Source of the DNA: JASGCL01 sp965262775
GTDB taxonomy: Bacteria; Pseudomonadota; Alphaproteobacteria; JASGCL01
DNA: 64,000 nt
Assembly (NCBI GenBank): GCA_965262775.1
Contig: CBDHFT010000005.1
Location: 1-64,000, forward strand
Direction: 5' to 3'
The position numbers and the translations under genes are program-made. The notes beneath the pieces were generated by a model. That model ran no database searches and was not told the origin of the DNA. It was given only the letters and a program-made list of their open reading frames with translations. This document shows, piece after piece, positions 1 through 8,908 of this stretch (its first letter is position 1; each line of letters starts with the position of its first letter).

Positions 1-1
1 T

Positions 2-229
2 AGTCTTGATGGCACCACGGCTTGTTTTTTTGACGATTTGTTTGTTGACGCCAAGGCGCGTAGCAAAAAGGTTGGCCGCCGTTTGATAACGGCGGTAAGG
101 GAGGAAGCAAAAAAAAATGGGTGGTCGCGGGTCAGCTGGCTAACCGCCGATAACAATTATCGCGCCCGCCCTTTATACGACAGCCTTGCCAAGCGCACCG
201 ATTGGATAACTTATGAGATGGAGATATAA
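2..229 (+). CDS. GNAT-family N-acetyltransferase, C-terminal part (cut by window start)
   Basis: The open frame runs in from the window edge, so the N-terminus and start codon lie outside. The visible 75 residues read as the second half of a GNAT fold. A FFDDLFVDAKARSKKVGRRL stretch matches the usual LxDLxVxxxxRgxGxGxxL acetyl-CoA-binding loop, although the canonical G-x-G is here KKVGR. It is followed by the NN-RARPLYDSL segment typical of the last helix. The acceptor substrate cannot be told. An internal TTG at 38 is an unlikely start because it falls inside the conserved strand. The stop at 227-229 overlaps the earliest possible start of the downstream transporter gene. Confidence 0.75.
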   Translation, partial: SLDGTTACFFDDLFVDAKARSKKVGRRLITAVREEAKKNGWSRVSWLTADNNYRARPLYDSLAKRTDWITYEMEI

Positions 230-260
230 AAAAACACATGCTGCTTGCCTGGCATGCTTA

Positions 261-2096
261 ATGAAGAAATTATTGGTTGGGGCTAGGGTAGCGAGCCTCA
301 TGCTGCTGTTAAATTTGGTCGTTTTTTTTCCGTTGCAGGCTGGCACCCCTGCCCCCGAGGAATCTTATCCTTTTCAACATGGGTTTTCTATTTGGAAAGA
401 ATTATCCTATAATAAAAACTTTACTCATTTTTATTATGCAAACCCCAACGCCCCCAAGGGTGGCACCCTTACACTTTCCGAATTGGGAACCTTTGACAGT
501 TTTAACCCCTTCTTGATTCAGGGCATTGCCCCTGCCTCCATCGGCCTGATTTATAATAGTTTGATGACGGGGTCAGATGACGACGATATTGCACAATATG
601 GCTTAATTGCCGATGGTATTTACATTAACCCCGGTAAAAAAATTATTGCTTTCCATATTAACCCCCGCGCCACATTTCAAGACAACAAACCCATCACCGC
701 CGAGGATGTAGCCTGGACATTTCAGGCATTGCTCAATTCTGGCAACCCCGCTTTTCGCTCTTATTATCGCGATGTTGCGGGGGTAAGAACCGCAGGCAAG
801 TCGGTGGTGGTGTTTGATATCAACAACCCCGATAATCATGATTTGCCCGCCGTGTTGGGTGGCATACCCGTGTTGCCCAAACATTTTTGGCAAGGGAAAG
901 ATTTTAACAAGCCTAGCATGGAGGTTCCCTTGGGTAGCGGACCCTATCGGGTTAAAGATTTTGCTGCTGGCAAATTTATTACCTATGAATTGGTGCCAAA
1001 TTATTGGGGAAGAAACTTAAACACCCAGCGCGGTAAGAATAATTTTACCACCATCAAATACAAATTTTACCGTGATAACCTGATAGAATTTGAAGCCTTC
1101 AAAGCGGGGCAGATTGACCTGCGCGTTGAGCCCAGCGCGCGCATGTGGGCAACGGGGTATAATGACATACCCGCCATCAAAAATGGCAAAATGATGAAAC
1201 GCGAATTTTATCATAAACGAATTGCCCCAACCCAAGCTATTCAATTTAATCTACGCCGTCCATTATTTGCGGGTGAGGATGGTCGCACGCTGCGCCGCGC
1301 GTTGCAATTATTGTGGGATTTTGAATGGGCCAACGATAACCTGATGTATCATGCTTACACCCGAACTGCCTCCATGTTTGATAACAGCGTGCTGCGCGCC
1401 CGCGGCATGCCATCGGCGGCGGAGGTTGCCTTGCTTAAGCCATTTCAGCAAGAATTACCCAAAGAGGTATTTGGCCCCGCTTACCTTCCCCCGCAAAGCA
1501 ACAAAGATGGCAATCGCGCCAACATGTTGGCCGCGGTAAAATTGTTAGAAGATAATGGATTTTATTATAAAGGCCAAAAACTATATTCCCCAAAAAAAAT
1601 TCCAGTAGAATTTACCATTTTCCTTCAAGATGCTATTTTTATTCCTCTGCTTACGCCCTTTGCCCAATCTGTCAAACGAGTGGGGGGCAAGGTGAATTTG
1701 CGCATATTGGATAGTTCCGTGCTGACGCGCCGATTATTAAATTTTGATTACGATGTCATCATCAACCGATATAATAATTCAATCTCGCCAGGCAGCGAAC
1801 AACGTCTTATTTGGGGCAGTCAAGCAGCCAAACAAATGGGTAGTGGCAATATTGCGGGGGCGCAATCCCCTGCCCTTGATTTTTTAATCGAAAGGTTAAA
1901 CAAGGCTCAAAGCTACAGCGAATTGGTGACTATTGCCCATGCCATGGATCGTGTTATTATGTGGCAATATTATTTCATCCCCATGTATTATTTAAATTAT
2001 GACCGTATTGTCTATTGGAATAAAATTATATGCCCCAATAAAATATCGGACCAAGGTTTTAATTTAACGAACTGCTGGTCAACCTCCGCCAAATAA
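261..2096 (+). CDS. YejA-type family 5 extracellular solute-binding protein (peptide ABC transporter)
   Basis: Predicted periplasmic binding component of an oligopeptide ABC importer. A lysine/arginine n-region followed by a leucine/valine core and an LQAG cleavage-like end (first ~30 residues) looks like a Sec signal peptide. The mature part begins with HGFSIW and continues with NPNAPKGGTLTLSELGTFDS, which is characteristic of the YejA branch of SBP family 5 (known for oligopeptide and microcin C uptake). Its length of about 611 residues is normal. I chose ATG 261 because it begins a compact signal peptide. An in-frame ATG at 213 would add 16 residues and overlap the GNAT gene by 17 bases. 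No permease or ATPase partner is visible downstream; thyA follows after 31 bases. Confidence 0.85.
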   Translation: MKKLLVGARVASLMLLLNLVVFFPLQAGTPAPEESYPFQHGFSIWKELSYNKNFTHFYYANPNAPKGGTLTLSELGTFDSFNPFLIQGIAPASIGLIYNSLMTGSDDDDIAQYGLIADGIYINPGKKIIAFHINPRATFQDNKPITAEDVAWTFQALLNSGNPAFRSYYRDVAGVRTAGKSVVVFDINNPDNHDLPAVLGGIPVLPKHFWQGKDFNKPSMEVPLGSGPYRVKDFAAGKFITYELVPNYWGRNLNTQRGKNNFTTIKYKFYRDNLIEFEAFKAGQIDLRVEPSARMWATGYNDIPAIKNGKMMKREFYHKRIAPTQAIQFNLRRPLFAGEDGRTLRRALQLLWDFEWANDNLMYHAYTRTASMFDNSVLRARGMPSAAEVALLKPFQQELPKEVFGPAYLPPQSNKDGNRANMLAAVKLLEDNGFYYKGQKLYSPKKIPVEFTIFLQDAIFIPLLTPFAQSVKRVGGKVNLRILDSSVLTRRLLNFDYDVIINRYNNSISPGSEQRLIWGSQAAKQMGSGNIAGAQSPALDFLIERLNKAQSYSELVTIAHAMDRVIMWQYYFIPMYYLNYDRIVYWNKIICPNKISDQGFNLTNCWSTSAK

Positions 2097-2127
2097 CCTC
2101 CAAAAAACCTCCAAAAAACTTACTGCC

Positions 2128-2922
2128 ATGAAACAATATTTATCTTTGTTATCGCAAATTTTAGAACGCGGTCATGAAAAAAATGACCGCACGGGCGTCG
2201 GCACATTGTCGCTGTTTGCCGAACAATTACGGATTGATTTAAAAAATGGCTTTCCATTGCTCACGACCAAAAAATTGCACTGGCCGTCGATAGCCTACGA
2301 ATTACTATGGTTTTTACGGGGCGACGATAATATTGCCTTTCTCAAACAACATGGCGTCACCATTTGGGATGAATGGGCCGATAGCGATGGCAACCTTGGC
2401 CCTGTTTATGGCAAACAATGGCGCGCGTGGCGCGATAAGGATGGCAAAGAACATGACCAAATAGCCACCATCGTTAAGCAATTAAAGGAAACGCCCGAAT
2501 CGCGGCGTATTATATTATCGGCCTGGAATGTGGCAGATATCGAAAAAATGAAATTACCGCCGTGCCATTTGTTATGCCAATTTTATGTTGTCGATAACAA
2601 ATTATCCTGTCATTTGTATCAACGCAGTGCCGATTATTTTTTGGGCGTGCCTTTTAACATTGCTTCTTATAGTCTTTTGACATTTATGCTGGCGCAGGTT
2701 TGCGGCCTATCGCCCGATGAATTGGTTATCAGTTTTGGCGATGTTCATCTTTATAAAAATCACTTGGCTCAGGCGCGGGAACAATTATCACGCCAACCCA
2801 AACCATTACCACGTTTGATGCTCAACCCTGAGGTTCGCGATATTTTTGCTTTTGATTTTGATGATTTGGCCATTATCGGTTACGACCCCTACCCCAATAT
2901 CAAGGCACCGATAGCCGTTTAA
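2128..2922 (+). CDS. thyA: Thymidylate synthase
   Basis: Converts dUMP and 5,10-methylenetetrahydrofolate to dTMP and dihydrofolate in the cytoplasm. The protein is 264 residues, the same length as the E. coli enzyme. It has the catalytic cysteine in LPPCHLLCQF (Cys146), the phosphate-binding arginine pair SRR at 125-127, and the QRSADYFLGVPFNIASY block that binds dUMP. It lies 31 bases behind the peptide-binding protein gene, probably co-transcribed by position. It ends five bases before the convergent cobQ stop, leaving no room for an intergenic terminator. folD in this window (32 kb) would supply the same one-carbon pool. No dihydrofolate reductase gene, its usual neighbour, is present next to it. 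Confidence 0.97.
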   Translation: MKQYLSLLSQILERGHEKNDRTGVGTLSLFAEQLRIDLKNGFPLLTTKKLHWPSIAYELLWFLRGDDNIAFLKQHGVTIWDEWADSDGNLGPVYGKQWRAWRDKDGKEHDQIATIVKQLKETPESRRIILSAWNVADIEKMKLPPCHLLCQFYVVDNKLSCHLYQRSADYFLGVPFNIASYSLLTFMLAQVCGLSPDELVISFGDVHLYKNHLAQAREQLSRQPKPLPRLMLNPEVRDIFAFDFDDLAIIGYDPYPNIKAPIAV

Positions 2923-2927
2923 CCCCT

Positions 2928-4475
2928 TCATGATTGCAGCAAGCGATGGATTTTTTTTATATCAATCTGCTGTTTTAGGAAATCCGCCCAATCATCCATC
3001 GCGTTGTTTAATTCCGCTTGATAACTCCTGGTATCTGATAGATTTATATCCAGCGATGACAATAATTTTATAAGGAAGCCATGGTTATGCAATAAACCAT
3101 GAAGGTAGGTGCCGATGATTTTTTTATCGGGGCTTACCATACCATCGCTTGCCCCCTGGGCGGTTTGCATGAATGGTTGGTAAGCACCGTTCTGATTAGT
3201 TTGTTTGCTCTCGGTTGCATTGGTCATGTTGCTAACCCCCGCATGAATTTCGTAGCCATCGATTGTGGTGCCAAAAAGATTTTCTTGTCCACGAGTATAT
3301 ATCAAGGTTTTATTTTTTTCTAAGCGCGTGGTCATGGGTAATAATCCCAACCCCTGGGTAGCTTGGTTTGTTATTGATGAACTGGCCTTGGTATTTTCTA
3401 TATCATGCGGGTCAAGGATGGCTTCGCCCAATATTTGGTAGCCGCCGCATAAACCCAATATGGTGCCACCTTTTTTATGATGATTCATGATTATCTTGTC
3501 AAATCCTTGGCTGCGCAAAAATTCTAAGTCGGCGACCGTGTTCTTGCTACCCAATAAAACAATCAACTTAACATCATCCAACGATGCTTGATTTAATTGA
3601 TTCTTAGATTGTATTATCGATAAACCGTAACCGTTATTATTTAATACATATTGCAACGGTGCCAAGTCATCGGTTTGTGAAGCATGCAATGTTTGAAAAA
3701 CCATAACGCGCGGCGGCAAATTATCGGCCTGGCGCGATTGAAAACTAAGGGAGTCCTCATCAGGAAAGAGATGCGCCCGATTAAAAAAAGGCAAAATGCC
3801 AAAATTTTTCCAATTTGTTTTTCGTTCGATGAATTTTATGGCCGAGGTTAACAACGAAACATCGCCCCGAAATTTGTTGATAAGAAAACCCTTTATAAGA
3901 TTACGGTCAGACGCTGATAACACCGCATGGGTACCCACCAGCGAGGCAATAACCCCACCCCTGTCAATATCCCCCACCAACAGCACGGGGCATTGCACCG
4001 CGCTGGCAAACCCCATGTTTGCCATATCATTTTTTCTTAGGTTAACCTCGGCGGGGCTACCAGCCCCCTCCACCACAATGACATCATATTTTTTTTGTAA
4101 TAATTCATAACTTTCGCGTATTTTTTTTAGCAGGATTTTTTTGCGGGCATAATATTGTTTGGCGGTGATGTTTTCTTGCGCCACACCCTGAACCACCAAT
4201 TGCGACATGTTGTTACCAAGCGGTTTTAATAAAATAGGATTAAAATGATGGCTGGGCGGCAACCCGCAAGCCATGGCTTGGAATGCTTGGGCGCGGCCAA
4301 TCTCTCCCCCATCGACCGCCACCATGGCGTTGTTGGACATATTTTGCGGTTTGAATGGTGCGACCGATATTTTTTCTTTTGCAAGTATCCTGCATAACCC
4401 CATAACGACCAGCGATTTCCCGACCGAGGATGCCGTGCCCTGCACCATCAAAGAACCATTGATTTTCTTTTTCAT
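2928..4475 (-). CDS. cobQ: Cobyric acid synthase (adenosylcobyrinate a,c-diamide amidotransferase)
   Basis: Amidates four side chains of adenosylcobyrinic acid a,c-diamide using glutamine and ATP in cobalamin synthesis. The 515-residue protein has an N-terminal dethiobiotin-synthetase-like ATPase domain with LMVQGTASSVGKS (9-21), FKPQNMSNN, and DRGGVIASLVGT (171-182). A C-terminal class I glutaminase domain carries nucleophile Cys343 in GLCGGYQILG and a GTYLHGLLHN histidine near 459. I used ATG 4475, which starts directly before the ATPase motif; the frame stays open to 4559 but that extension overlaps yraN. No other cobalamin genes are in the window, so it is an orphan here, perhaps part of a scattered or salvage pathway. 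Confidence 0.93.
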   Translation of the reverse strand: MKKKINGSLMVQGTASSVGKSLVVMGLCRILAKEKISVAPFKPQNMSNNAMVAVDGGEIGRAQAFQAMACGLPPSHHFNPILLKPLGNNMSQLVVQGVAQENITAKQYYARKKILLKKIRESYELLQKKYDVIVVEGAGSPAEVNLRKNDMANMGFASAVQCPVLLVGDIDRGGVIASLVGTHAVLSASDRNLIKGFLINKFRGDVSLLTSAIKFIERKTNWKNFGILPFFNRAHLFPDEDSLSFQSRQADNLPPRVMVFQTLHASQTDDLAPLQYVLNNNGYGLSIIQSKNQLNQASLDDVKLIVLLGSKNTVADLEFLRSQGFDKIIMNHHKKGGTILGLCGGYQILGEAILDPHDIENTKASSSITNQATQGLGLLPMTTRLEKNKTLIYTRGQENLFGTTIDGYEIHAGVSNMTNATESKQTNQNGAYQPFMQTAQGASDGMVSPDKKIIGTYLHGLLHNHGFLIKLLSSLDINLSDTRSYQAELNNAMDDWADFLKQQIDIKKIHRLLQS

Positions 4476-4479
4476 TTTT

Positions 4480-4876
4480 TTACCACATATTTTTATAATG
4501 AACGGGGCGATAATTAAAAGACAACACCACGGCATCCAATTGCCCCAGGTTATAGCCAAATTTTCTCATGCAAAATTGCAACGCGCGGCGCAAACGCGCC
4601 TGCTGCTTTGGGGTAATGGCTGGCTCAAGGTCCCACTTGTTTCTAAATTTAACCTCCACCACCACCAAAACGTCGTTTTTTTCGGCATAGCCAATCAATT
4701 TCTGCAAACGGCGTTCCATAACGCCATTTTTTTGGAACATACCCCTTGCTAAGCAAATACAGCATGGCAAACCATTCACCAATGGCGCCCTTCATGTCAT
4801 TTTTTATCCTTGGTCTTGAAGGTTTTGCCGAGCGATTGGCTGAGGCTTTTGCCGGTCGACGTAATATTTTTTTCAT
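4480..4876 (-). pseudogene. YraN/UPF0102 family endonuclease-like protein, frameshifted
   Basis: Two overlapping minus-strand frames together make one UPF0102 protein. The first (from 4876) holds KGAIGEWFAMLYLLSKGY and AEIDWLCRKK. The second (ending at 4480) continues with DVLVVVEVKFR and the TPKQQARLRRA helix. The family has a restriction-endonuclease-like fold with a GE..A...L..KGY..., EIDLI..., FVEVK.R signature; its exact role is not established. The break is in a T7 run at 4676-4682 (A7 in the message): one base fewer gives a continuous 131-residue protein. The gene starts three bases after the rsmI stop, in the usual rsmI-yraN order. It may be a real frameshift, a sequencing error, or rescued by slippage on the A tract. 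Confidence 0.85.
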
Positions 4877-4879
4877 TAT

Positions 4880-5770
4880 TTATTTTTTTTCCCAAATATT
4901 AAGTGCCATGTTGTAAAGTATTTTTTTTCCTAACCCCGTTAAGGCAATGGTTTTGTCTATGGCTTTTTTCATTGGCCAATTATTTTTGTAATAAAGGGTT
5001 AATAATTCGCTGGCCACCGCCGTTTCATTGGTTGTGCTGACGCTAAGCAACGTGGGGGCAAGCACCAAAACCATCTCTCCCCGCCAATTGTTGGCCGCCA
5101 TACAATGGGCAAATAATTGTGCTAGAGGCAGGGTGATATATTCTTCGTGGATTTTTGTCATTTCCCTTGCCAAGCAAGCCAACCGTTCGGGGTGCAAACT
5201 TGCCAATTCATCCAAATAAGATTTTGCCTTATGAGGGGGTAAAAAAAACACCGCGGTGCCAACCTCGGCCTGGTTGCTTTTTTCCCACATGTCATGACGC
5301 GCCTGTTGCTTAATGGGTGGGAAGCCAAAGAAAGTAAAATGATTGGCGGGTAAACCGCTGGCACATAGGGCGGTTAAAATAGATGACGCGCCAGGAATAG
5401 GGATAATTTTTATCCCCGCCTCCCTCGCTTGGCGTATCAGAAAAAATCCAGGGTCCGATATCAATGGTGTGCCCGCGTCGCTTATCAAGGCTACATGCTG
5501 ATTGTTTTGTAATTGTTTGATAATGCCAGGTGTCAATTTTTTTTCATTATGCTCGTTCAATTGAATAATCTTCCTGGCGGTTGACTGCCCAGATGTTTTT
5601 TCAAGCCCCTTCCCTTGCACCTGTTGCCCTACCCCATAATGAAAAAATAATTTTTGAGAATGGCGCGGGTTTTCACATAATATAACCTCGGCGCGTTGCA
5701 ATGTTTCCACCGCCCGCGGCGTCATGTCGTGTAAATTTCCTATCGGCGTTGCAACAATATAAAGTGGCAT
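4880..5770 (-). CDS. rsmI: 16S rRNA 2'-O-methyltransferase RsmI (C1402)
   Basis: Methylates the 2'-OH of C1402 in 16S rRNA, acting on the 30S subunit. At 296 residues it has normal length. The SAM-binding tetrapyrrole-methylase fold is marked by ATPIGNLHDMTPRAV (7-21), ISDAGTPLISDPG (96-108) and IPIPGASS (123-130). One odd point is the segment CENPRHSQKL (32-41), where most relatives have an EDTR-type sequence. It is followed by yraN three bases on, the common pairing of these two genes. The upstream methyltransferase gene ends 25 bases before it, so the four minus-strand genes from 6862 to 2928 may form one transcript. Confidence 0.95.
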   Translation of the reverse strand: MPLYIVATPIGNLHDMTPRAVETLQRAEVILCENPRHSQKLFFHYGVGQQVQGKGLEKTSGQSTARKIIQLNEHNEKKLTPGIIKQLQNNQHVALISDAGTPLISDPGFFLIRQAREAGIKIIPIPGASSILTALCASGLPANHFTFFGFPPIKQQARHDMWEKSNQAEVGTAVFFLPPHKAKSYLDELASLHPERLACLAREMTKIHEEYITLPLAQLFAHCMAANNWRGEMVLVLAPTLLSVSTTNETAVASELLTLYYKNNWPMKKAIDKTIALTGLGKKILYNMALNIWEKK

Positions 5771-5794
5771 GGTGTGAATTATTAGTTAAAATTA

Positions 5795-6862
5795 TTATTT
5801 GGTTTGGTGAACGGCGTAAATAGCCTGGGGAATCAAAAAACCGCGCGCCTGTTCGGTCAGGCATAGCTCGCCAAAGGTTGTTTGGTAAACATTGCCTGCG
5901 CCAGAAGATTCACCAGCTGATTCACCCGAGGCTAGGTTAAAGGCTTCCTGCAGGCTACGCCCTATGGCAAAACAACTGGCGCGGATGGCGTAAACAGTTA
6001 AAAAAATAGCCGCGGGTTGGTCTTTAACCAACAGGCTGGGCAACAATGCTAATAATTCGGGGAGGTCTTGCCAAATTTCCCATGGCTCGCCCTTTGGCCC
6101 GCGACCAAATTTTGGTGGATCTAGCAAAATGATATTGTAGCGATTACCACGCCTTACCTCTCGCCTTACAAATGTTATGGCATCGTCTATCAACAATTTT
6201 ACGCCCTTATCCCGCGCGATATTTTCTTCGGCGTAGGCTACGGCTTTTTTTGACGCATCAACATGCACCACATTGACCCCTTGGTTAGCAAGGAACAAGG
6301 ATGCCATGCCCGAATAGGCAAAAAGATTAAGTGCGGTTGGCTTGCTGGGGGATAATTTATCGATAATAGCCTGCATGTCTTTCCAGAACAAGGCTTGCTC
6401 GGGGAAAAAACCATAATGGCGGAATGCTGTTAAACGCGCGATTAAATCAACCCCAAAATGGTTGATATGCCATTTGTCATGCAAGAGGTTGGCGGGGGCG
6501 GTCGCGCCAAGTTGCCACCTGCCCCAATTCGCATTCCGCTCTTCTTCGCCGCCTGCATAACTGCCCAATTCATTTTTTCCCAATTCATTTCTTGCCGTCT
6601 CGCTTTTCATGTTTTTCTCGGCGCTGGTTTTAAAACGCGCATCGGCGACTTGCCAATTGTTTTCTGCGGCGGGCTGCCACATGGCTTGGGGTTCGGGGCG
6701 AATGAATTTTTTATTGCCGACCATTTCAAATTTTTCGCCATAACCACTGTCCAGCAAAGTGAAGGATGGGCTGTTGGCCAGGGCGCGGGGTTGATAAAAA
6801 AAACCATCGCTTATCGGCGTGGCTGGAAATGATTGATGAAAAATAGTATCGAGGTTTTGCAT
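5795..6862 (-). CDS. Class I SAM-dependent methyltransferase, RlmI/RlmK-like
   Basis: Probable rRNA methyltransferase of the Methyltrans_SAM family. The SAM-binding motif NLFAYSGMASLFLANQG lies at 179-195. A LLDPPKFGRGPKGE motif at 246-259 is the NPP/DPP-type catalytic loop, and HVDASKKAVAYAEEN (200-214) is the acidic ribose-binding strand. No PUA domain is evident at the N-terminus. Residues about 78-112 form a hydrophilic insertion rich in E, N, K and G with a local NELGKNELGS duplication. The true substrate is inferred from the family only. It is divergent from the TrmH-family gene, with an 84-base gap holding the presumed promoters. Confidence 0.8.
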   Translation of the reverse strand: MQNLDTIFHQSFPATPISDGFFYQPRALANSPSFTLLDSGYGEKFEMVGNKKFIRPEPQAMWQPAAENNWQVADARFKTSAEKNMKSETARNELGKNELGSYAGGEEERNANWGRWQLGATAPANLLHDKWHINHFGVDLIARLTAFRHYGFFPEQALFWKDMQAIIDKLSPSKPTALNLFAYSGMASLFLANQGVNVVHVDASKKAVAYAEENIARDKGVKLLIDDAITFVRREVRRGNRYNIILLDPPKFGRGPKGEPWEIWQDLPELLALLPSLLVKDQPAAIFLTVYAIRASCFAIGRSLQEAFNLASGESAGESSGAGNVYQTTFGELCLTEQARGFLIPQAIYAVHQTK

Positions 6863-6946
6863 GAGATTCTCTGATTTTTTTTAACGGTTGCGGACAAGAT
6901 ATGATAGCGGGATGCGGCAATTTATGATAAAAACCTATAAGCAAAA

Positions 6947-7780
6947 ATGGACGAAAAAACAATGAAACTATTGACTATTGCCAGCCCTCAGAATGAGCAA
7001 ATAAAATTTTTATCAGCACTGCGATTAAAAAAGAATCGGCAATTGCACGGTTGCTTTTTGTTAGAGGGGATGCAGGCTATTATCACCGCGGCGCAGGCTG
7101 GACGCGCCATCAAAAAAATATTTTTTACCGAAGCGGCAATGGCAAGCCCAGCCTTTTACGAAGTCATTCAGCAGCAGCAGGCGCGTCAAGTTCCATGCTT
7201 CCTTATTGACGAAAAAGTAGCCTTAAGGGTGTCGGCGCGTGACAACCCGCTAACTGCCTTCGCCATTGTGGAATCTTGGCAGGCCCCGCTTGCTGATTTG
7301 ACTATAAAACCCGATGGCCTATATTTGGCACTAGACCGCGTGCGCGACCCAGGTAATTTGGGAACCATTATACGTAGTTTGGCAGCCTTCGGCGGCACCG
7401 CCATTATTTTGATAGGCGAATCGGTTGATTTTTTTTCGCCCGAAGTTGCGCGAGCATCGATGGGGGCATTAAGCCATTGCGCGGTCTATAACGTATCCGA
7501 AGATGAATTTTTGGACCAATGTAATAAATGGCGACTGGCCACGGTGCCGCAAAATATTCGGCCCCATGTTACCGCCACCGTGGTGACGGGCGGCATCGAT
7601 TGCACAACGGCATCCTACCCCCGGCCGCAAATATTATTGTTAGGGAATGAACAACAAGGCCTCACCGACAAATTGGTAAAAATCGCTGATAGCCAGGTGA
7701 CGATACCCATGGTGGGCGATGTCGAATCGTTAAACCTAGCCATGGCGGCAAGCATCATGAGTTTTGTGGTTAGCAAATAG
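6947..7780 (+). CDS. TrmH/SpoU-family RNA 2'-O-ribose methyltransferase
   Basis: A knotted (SPOUT) methyltransferase likely to modify rRNA or tRNA. All three family motifs are present: RDPGNLGTIIRS (133-144), LLGNEQQGL (231-239) and IPMVGDVESLNLAMAASI (253-270), whose last part forms the SAM-binding knot. The N-terminal ~100 residues with KKNRQLHGCFLLEGMQAI resemble the RNA substrate-binding domain of RlmB-like enzymes. The start at 6947 is the longest; ATG 6962 (MKLLTIASP) is equally plausible because neither has a clear ribosome-binding site. The exact target nucleotide cannot be told. It is a single-gene unit between two minus-strand groups. Confidence 0.88.
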   Translation: MDEKTMKLLTIASPQNEQIKFLSALRLKKNRQLHGCFLLEGMQAIITAAQAGRAIKKIFFTEAAMASPAFYEVIQQQQARQVPCFLIDEKVALRVSARDNPLTAFAIVESWQAPLADLTIKPDGLYLALDRVRDPGNLGTIIRSLAAFGGTAIILIGESVDFFSPEVARASMGALSHCAVYNVSEDEFLDQCNKWRLATVPQNIRPHVTATVVTGGIDCTTASYPRPQILLLGNEQQGLTDKLVKIADSQVTIPMVGDVESLNLAMAASIMSFVVSK

Positions 7781-7800
7781 GCTTGTATAAGCCCAACGGA

Positions 7801-8895
7801 TTAATCGCTTGATAGCAAATCGTCGGACAGGCTCTTGCTAGCGTTCGCGCCCATTTTTTTTAATTTCTCGGTCTGGCTGGTAAGGCTCCCCTTCCCCGTT
7901 GAAAGTTTTTTTAATGACGAATCGTAAGAATCTTTGGCACGGTCAAGGTTGCTGCCGATGGCTTGCATGTCTTCAACAAAGCCAACAAATTTGTCATAGA
8001 GGCTGCCAGCCTGGCGCGCAATTTCTTTCGCATTTTTATTTTGTGCTTCCTGTTGCCATAGCGTCGCCACGGTGCGCAACACGAAAATAAAACTGCTGGG
8101 GCTGGTTATCAGGATGTTTTTACGCCATGCCTCCTCCCACAGATTAATATCGCTTTGGATAACAGCGTTGTAGGCAGGCTCGATAGGCACAAACATAACG
8201 ACAAAATCAAGGCTGTTGATATCGGGAATTTGGTGATAATTCTTTTCTGATAATTCTTTGATATGGCGTTTCACCGATATAACATGACGTTGCAGGGCGG
8301 CATCCTTTTCATGTTCTTCGCCATTCACATAACGTTCATAATCGGTCAGGGACAATTTGGCATCGATAACCAAATGTTTTTTATCGGGCAATAATAACAC
8401 GACATCGGGGCGCAATTGTTTGCCCGCGACATTGTAACTCGGCTGGTCCATGTAGCCGACCCCTGGTTGCAGGCCCGATGATTCTAACAATCGCTTCAAT
8501 ACCAATTCACCCCAATTGCCCGAAGTTTTCCCGCCACTGGTTAGGGCGCGGGTTAGGTTGTTGGCATCTTGAGAAATTTGTTTTATTTGGTCTTGCAAAA
8601 TACTGCGTTCTTGGCTGGCGCTTCGGCTTAAATCTTCTATCCGCTTGCCAAAATCGTTCATGTTTTCTTTGAAGGGGTGCAGAATACTGCCGATATCGTC
8701 TTGATTCTTTTTACGCTGGTCATCCAAAATATCATAGGCGATGGATTTGAACTGATTTTTTAATTCATCGGCAAAATTATCATTCATGTTTTTGGGCGAT
8801 GTTTTTTTATGCAACCACCAGCCTATCACCCCGCCACATAATAAACCGCTAACAAAAAATATCATCAAGGATAAGTTAGGAAAAATATCGGTCAT
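7801..8895 (-). CDS. rmuC: DNA recombination protein RmuC family
   Basis: RmuC-type proteins limit certain DNA rearrangements and are thought to be nucleases anchored by an N-terminal helix. This 364-residue protein has a hydrophobic segment at about 8-27 and a predicted coiled coil at about 40-115. The conserved core has SGNWGELVLKRLLESSGL (125-142), RPDVVLLLPDKKHLVIDAK (162-180) and FVPIEPAYNA, where the D...DAK arrangement is nuclease-like. An AGGGA-type site (AAGGGAA) sits just before the ATG at 8895. It lies downstream of the phosphatase gene with a 13-base gap, so the order alkA-like, PAP2, rmuC looks like one operon. Confidence 0.92.
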   Translation of the reverse strand: MTDIFPNLSLMIFFVSGLLCGGVIGWWLHKKTSPKNMNDNFADELKNQFKSIAYDILDDQRKKNQDDIGSILHPFKENMNDFGKRIEDLSRSASQERSILQDQIKQISQDANNLTRALTSGGKTSGNWGELVLKRLLESSGLQPGVGYMDQPSYNVAGKQLRPDVVLLLPDKKHLVIDAKLSLTDYERYVNGEEHEKDAALQRHVISVKRHIKELSEKNYHQIPDINSLDFVVMFVPIEPAYNAVIQSDINLWEEAWRKNILITSPSSFIFVLRTVATLWQQEAQNKNAKEIARQAGSLYDKFVGFVEDMQAIGSNLDRAKDSYDSSLKKLSTGKGSLTSQTEKLKKMGANASKSLSDDLLSSD

Positions 8896-8908
8896 TTCCC
8901 TTATTTTT

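Noticed and set aside
4676..4690. A AAA AAC heptamer in yraN as a programmed -1 frameshift site.
   Set aside because: A -1 slip enters the frame that does not encode the rest of the family domain; the needed shift is +1 or -2.
4273..4752. A 159-codon plus-strand open frame over cobQ and yraN.
   Set aside because: It lies antisense to two recognised genes and its translation has no recognisable domain or normal start.
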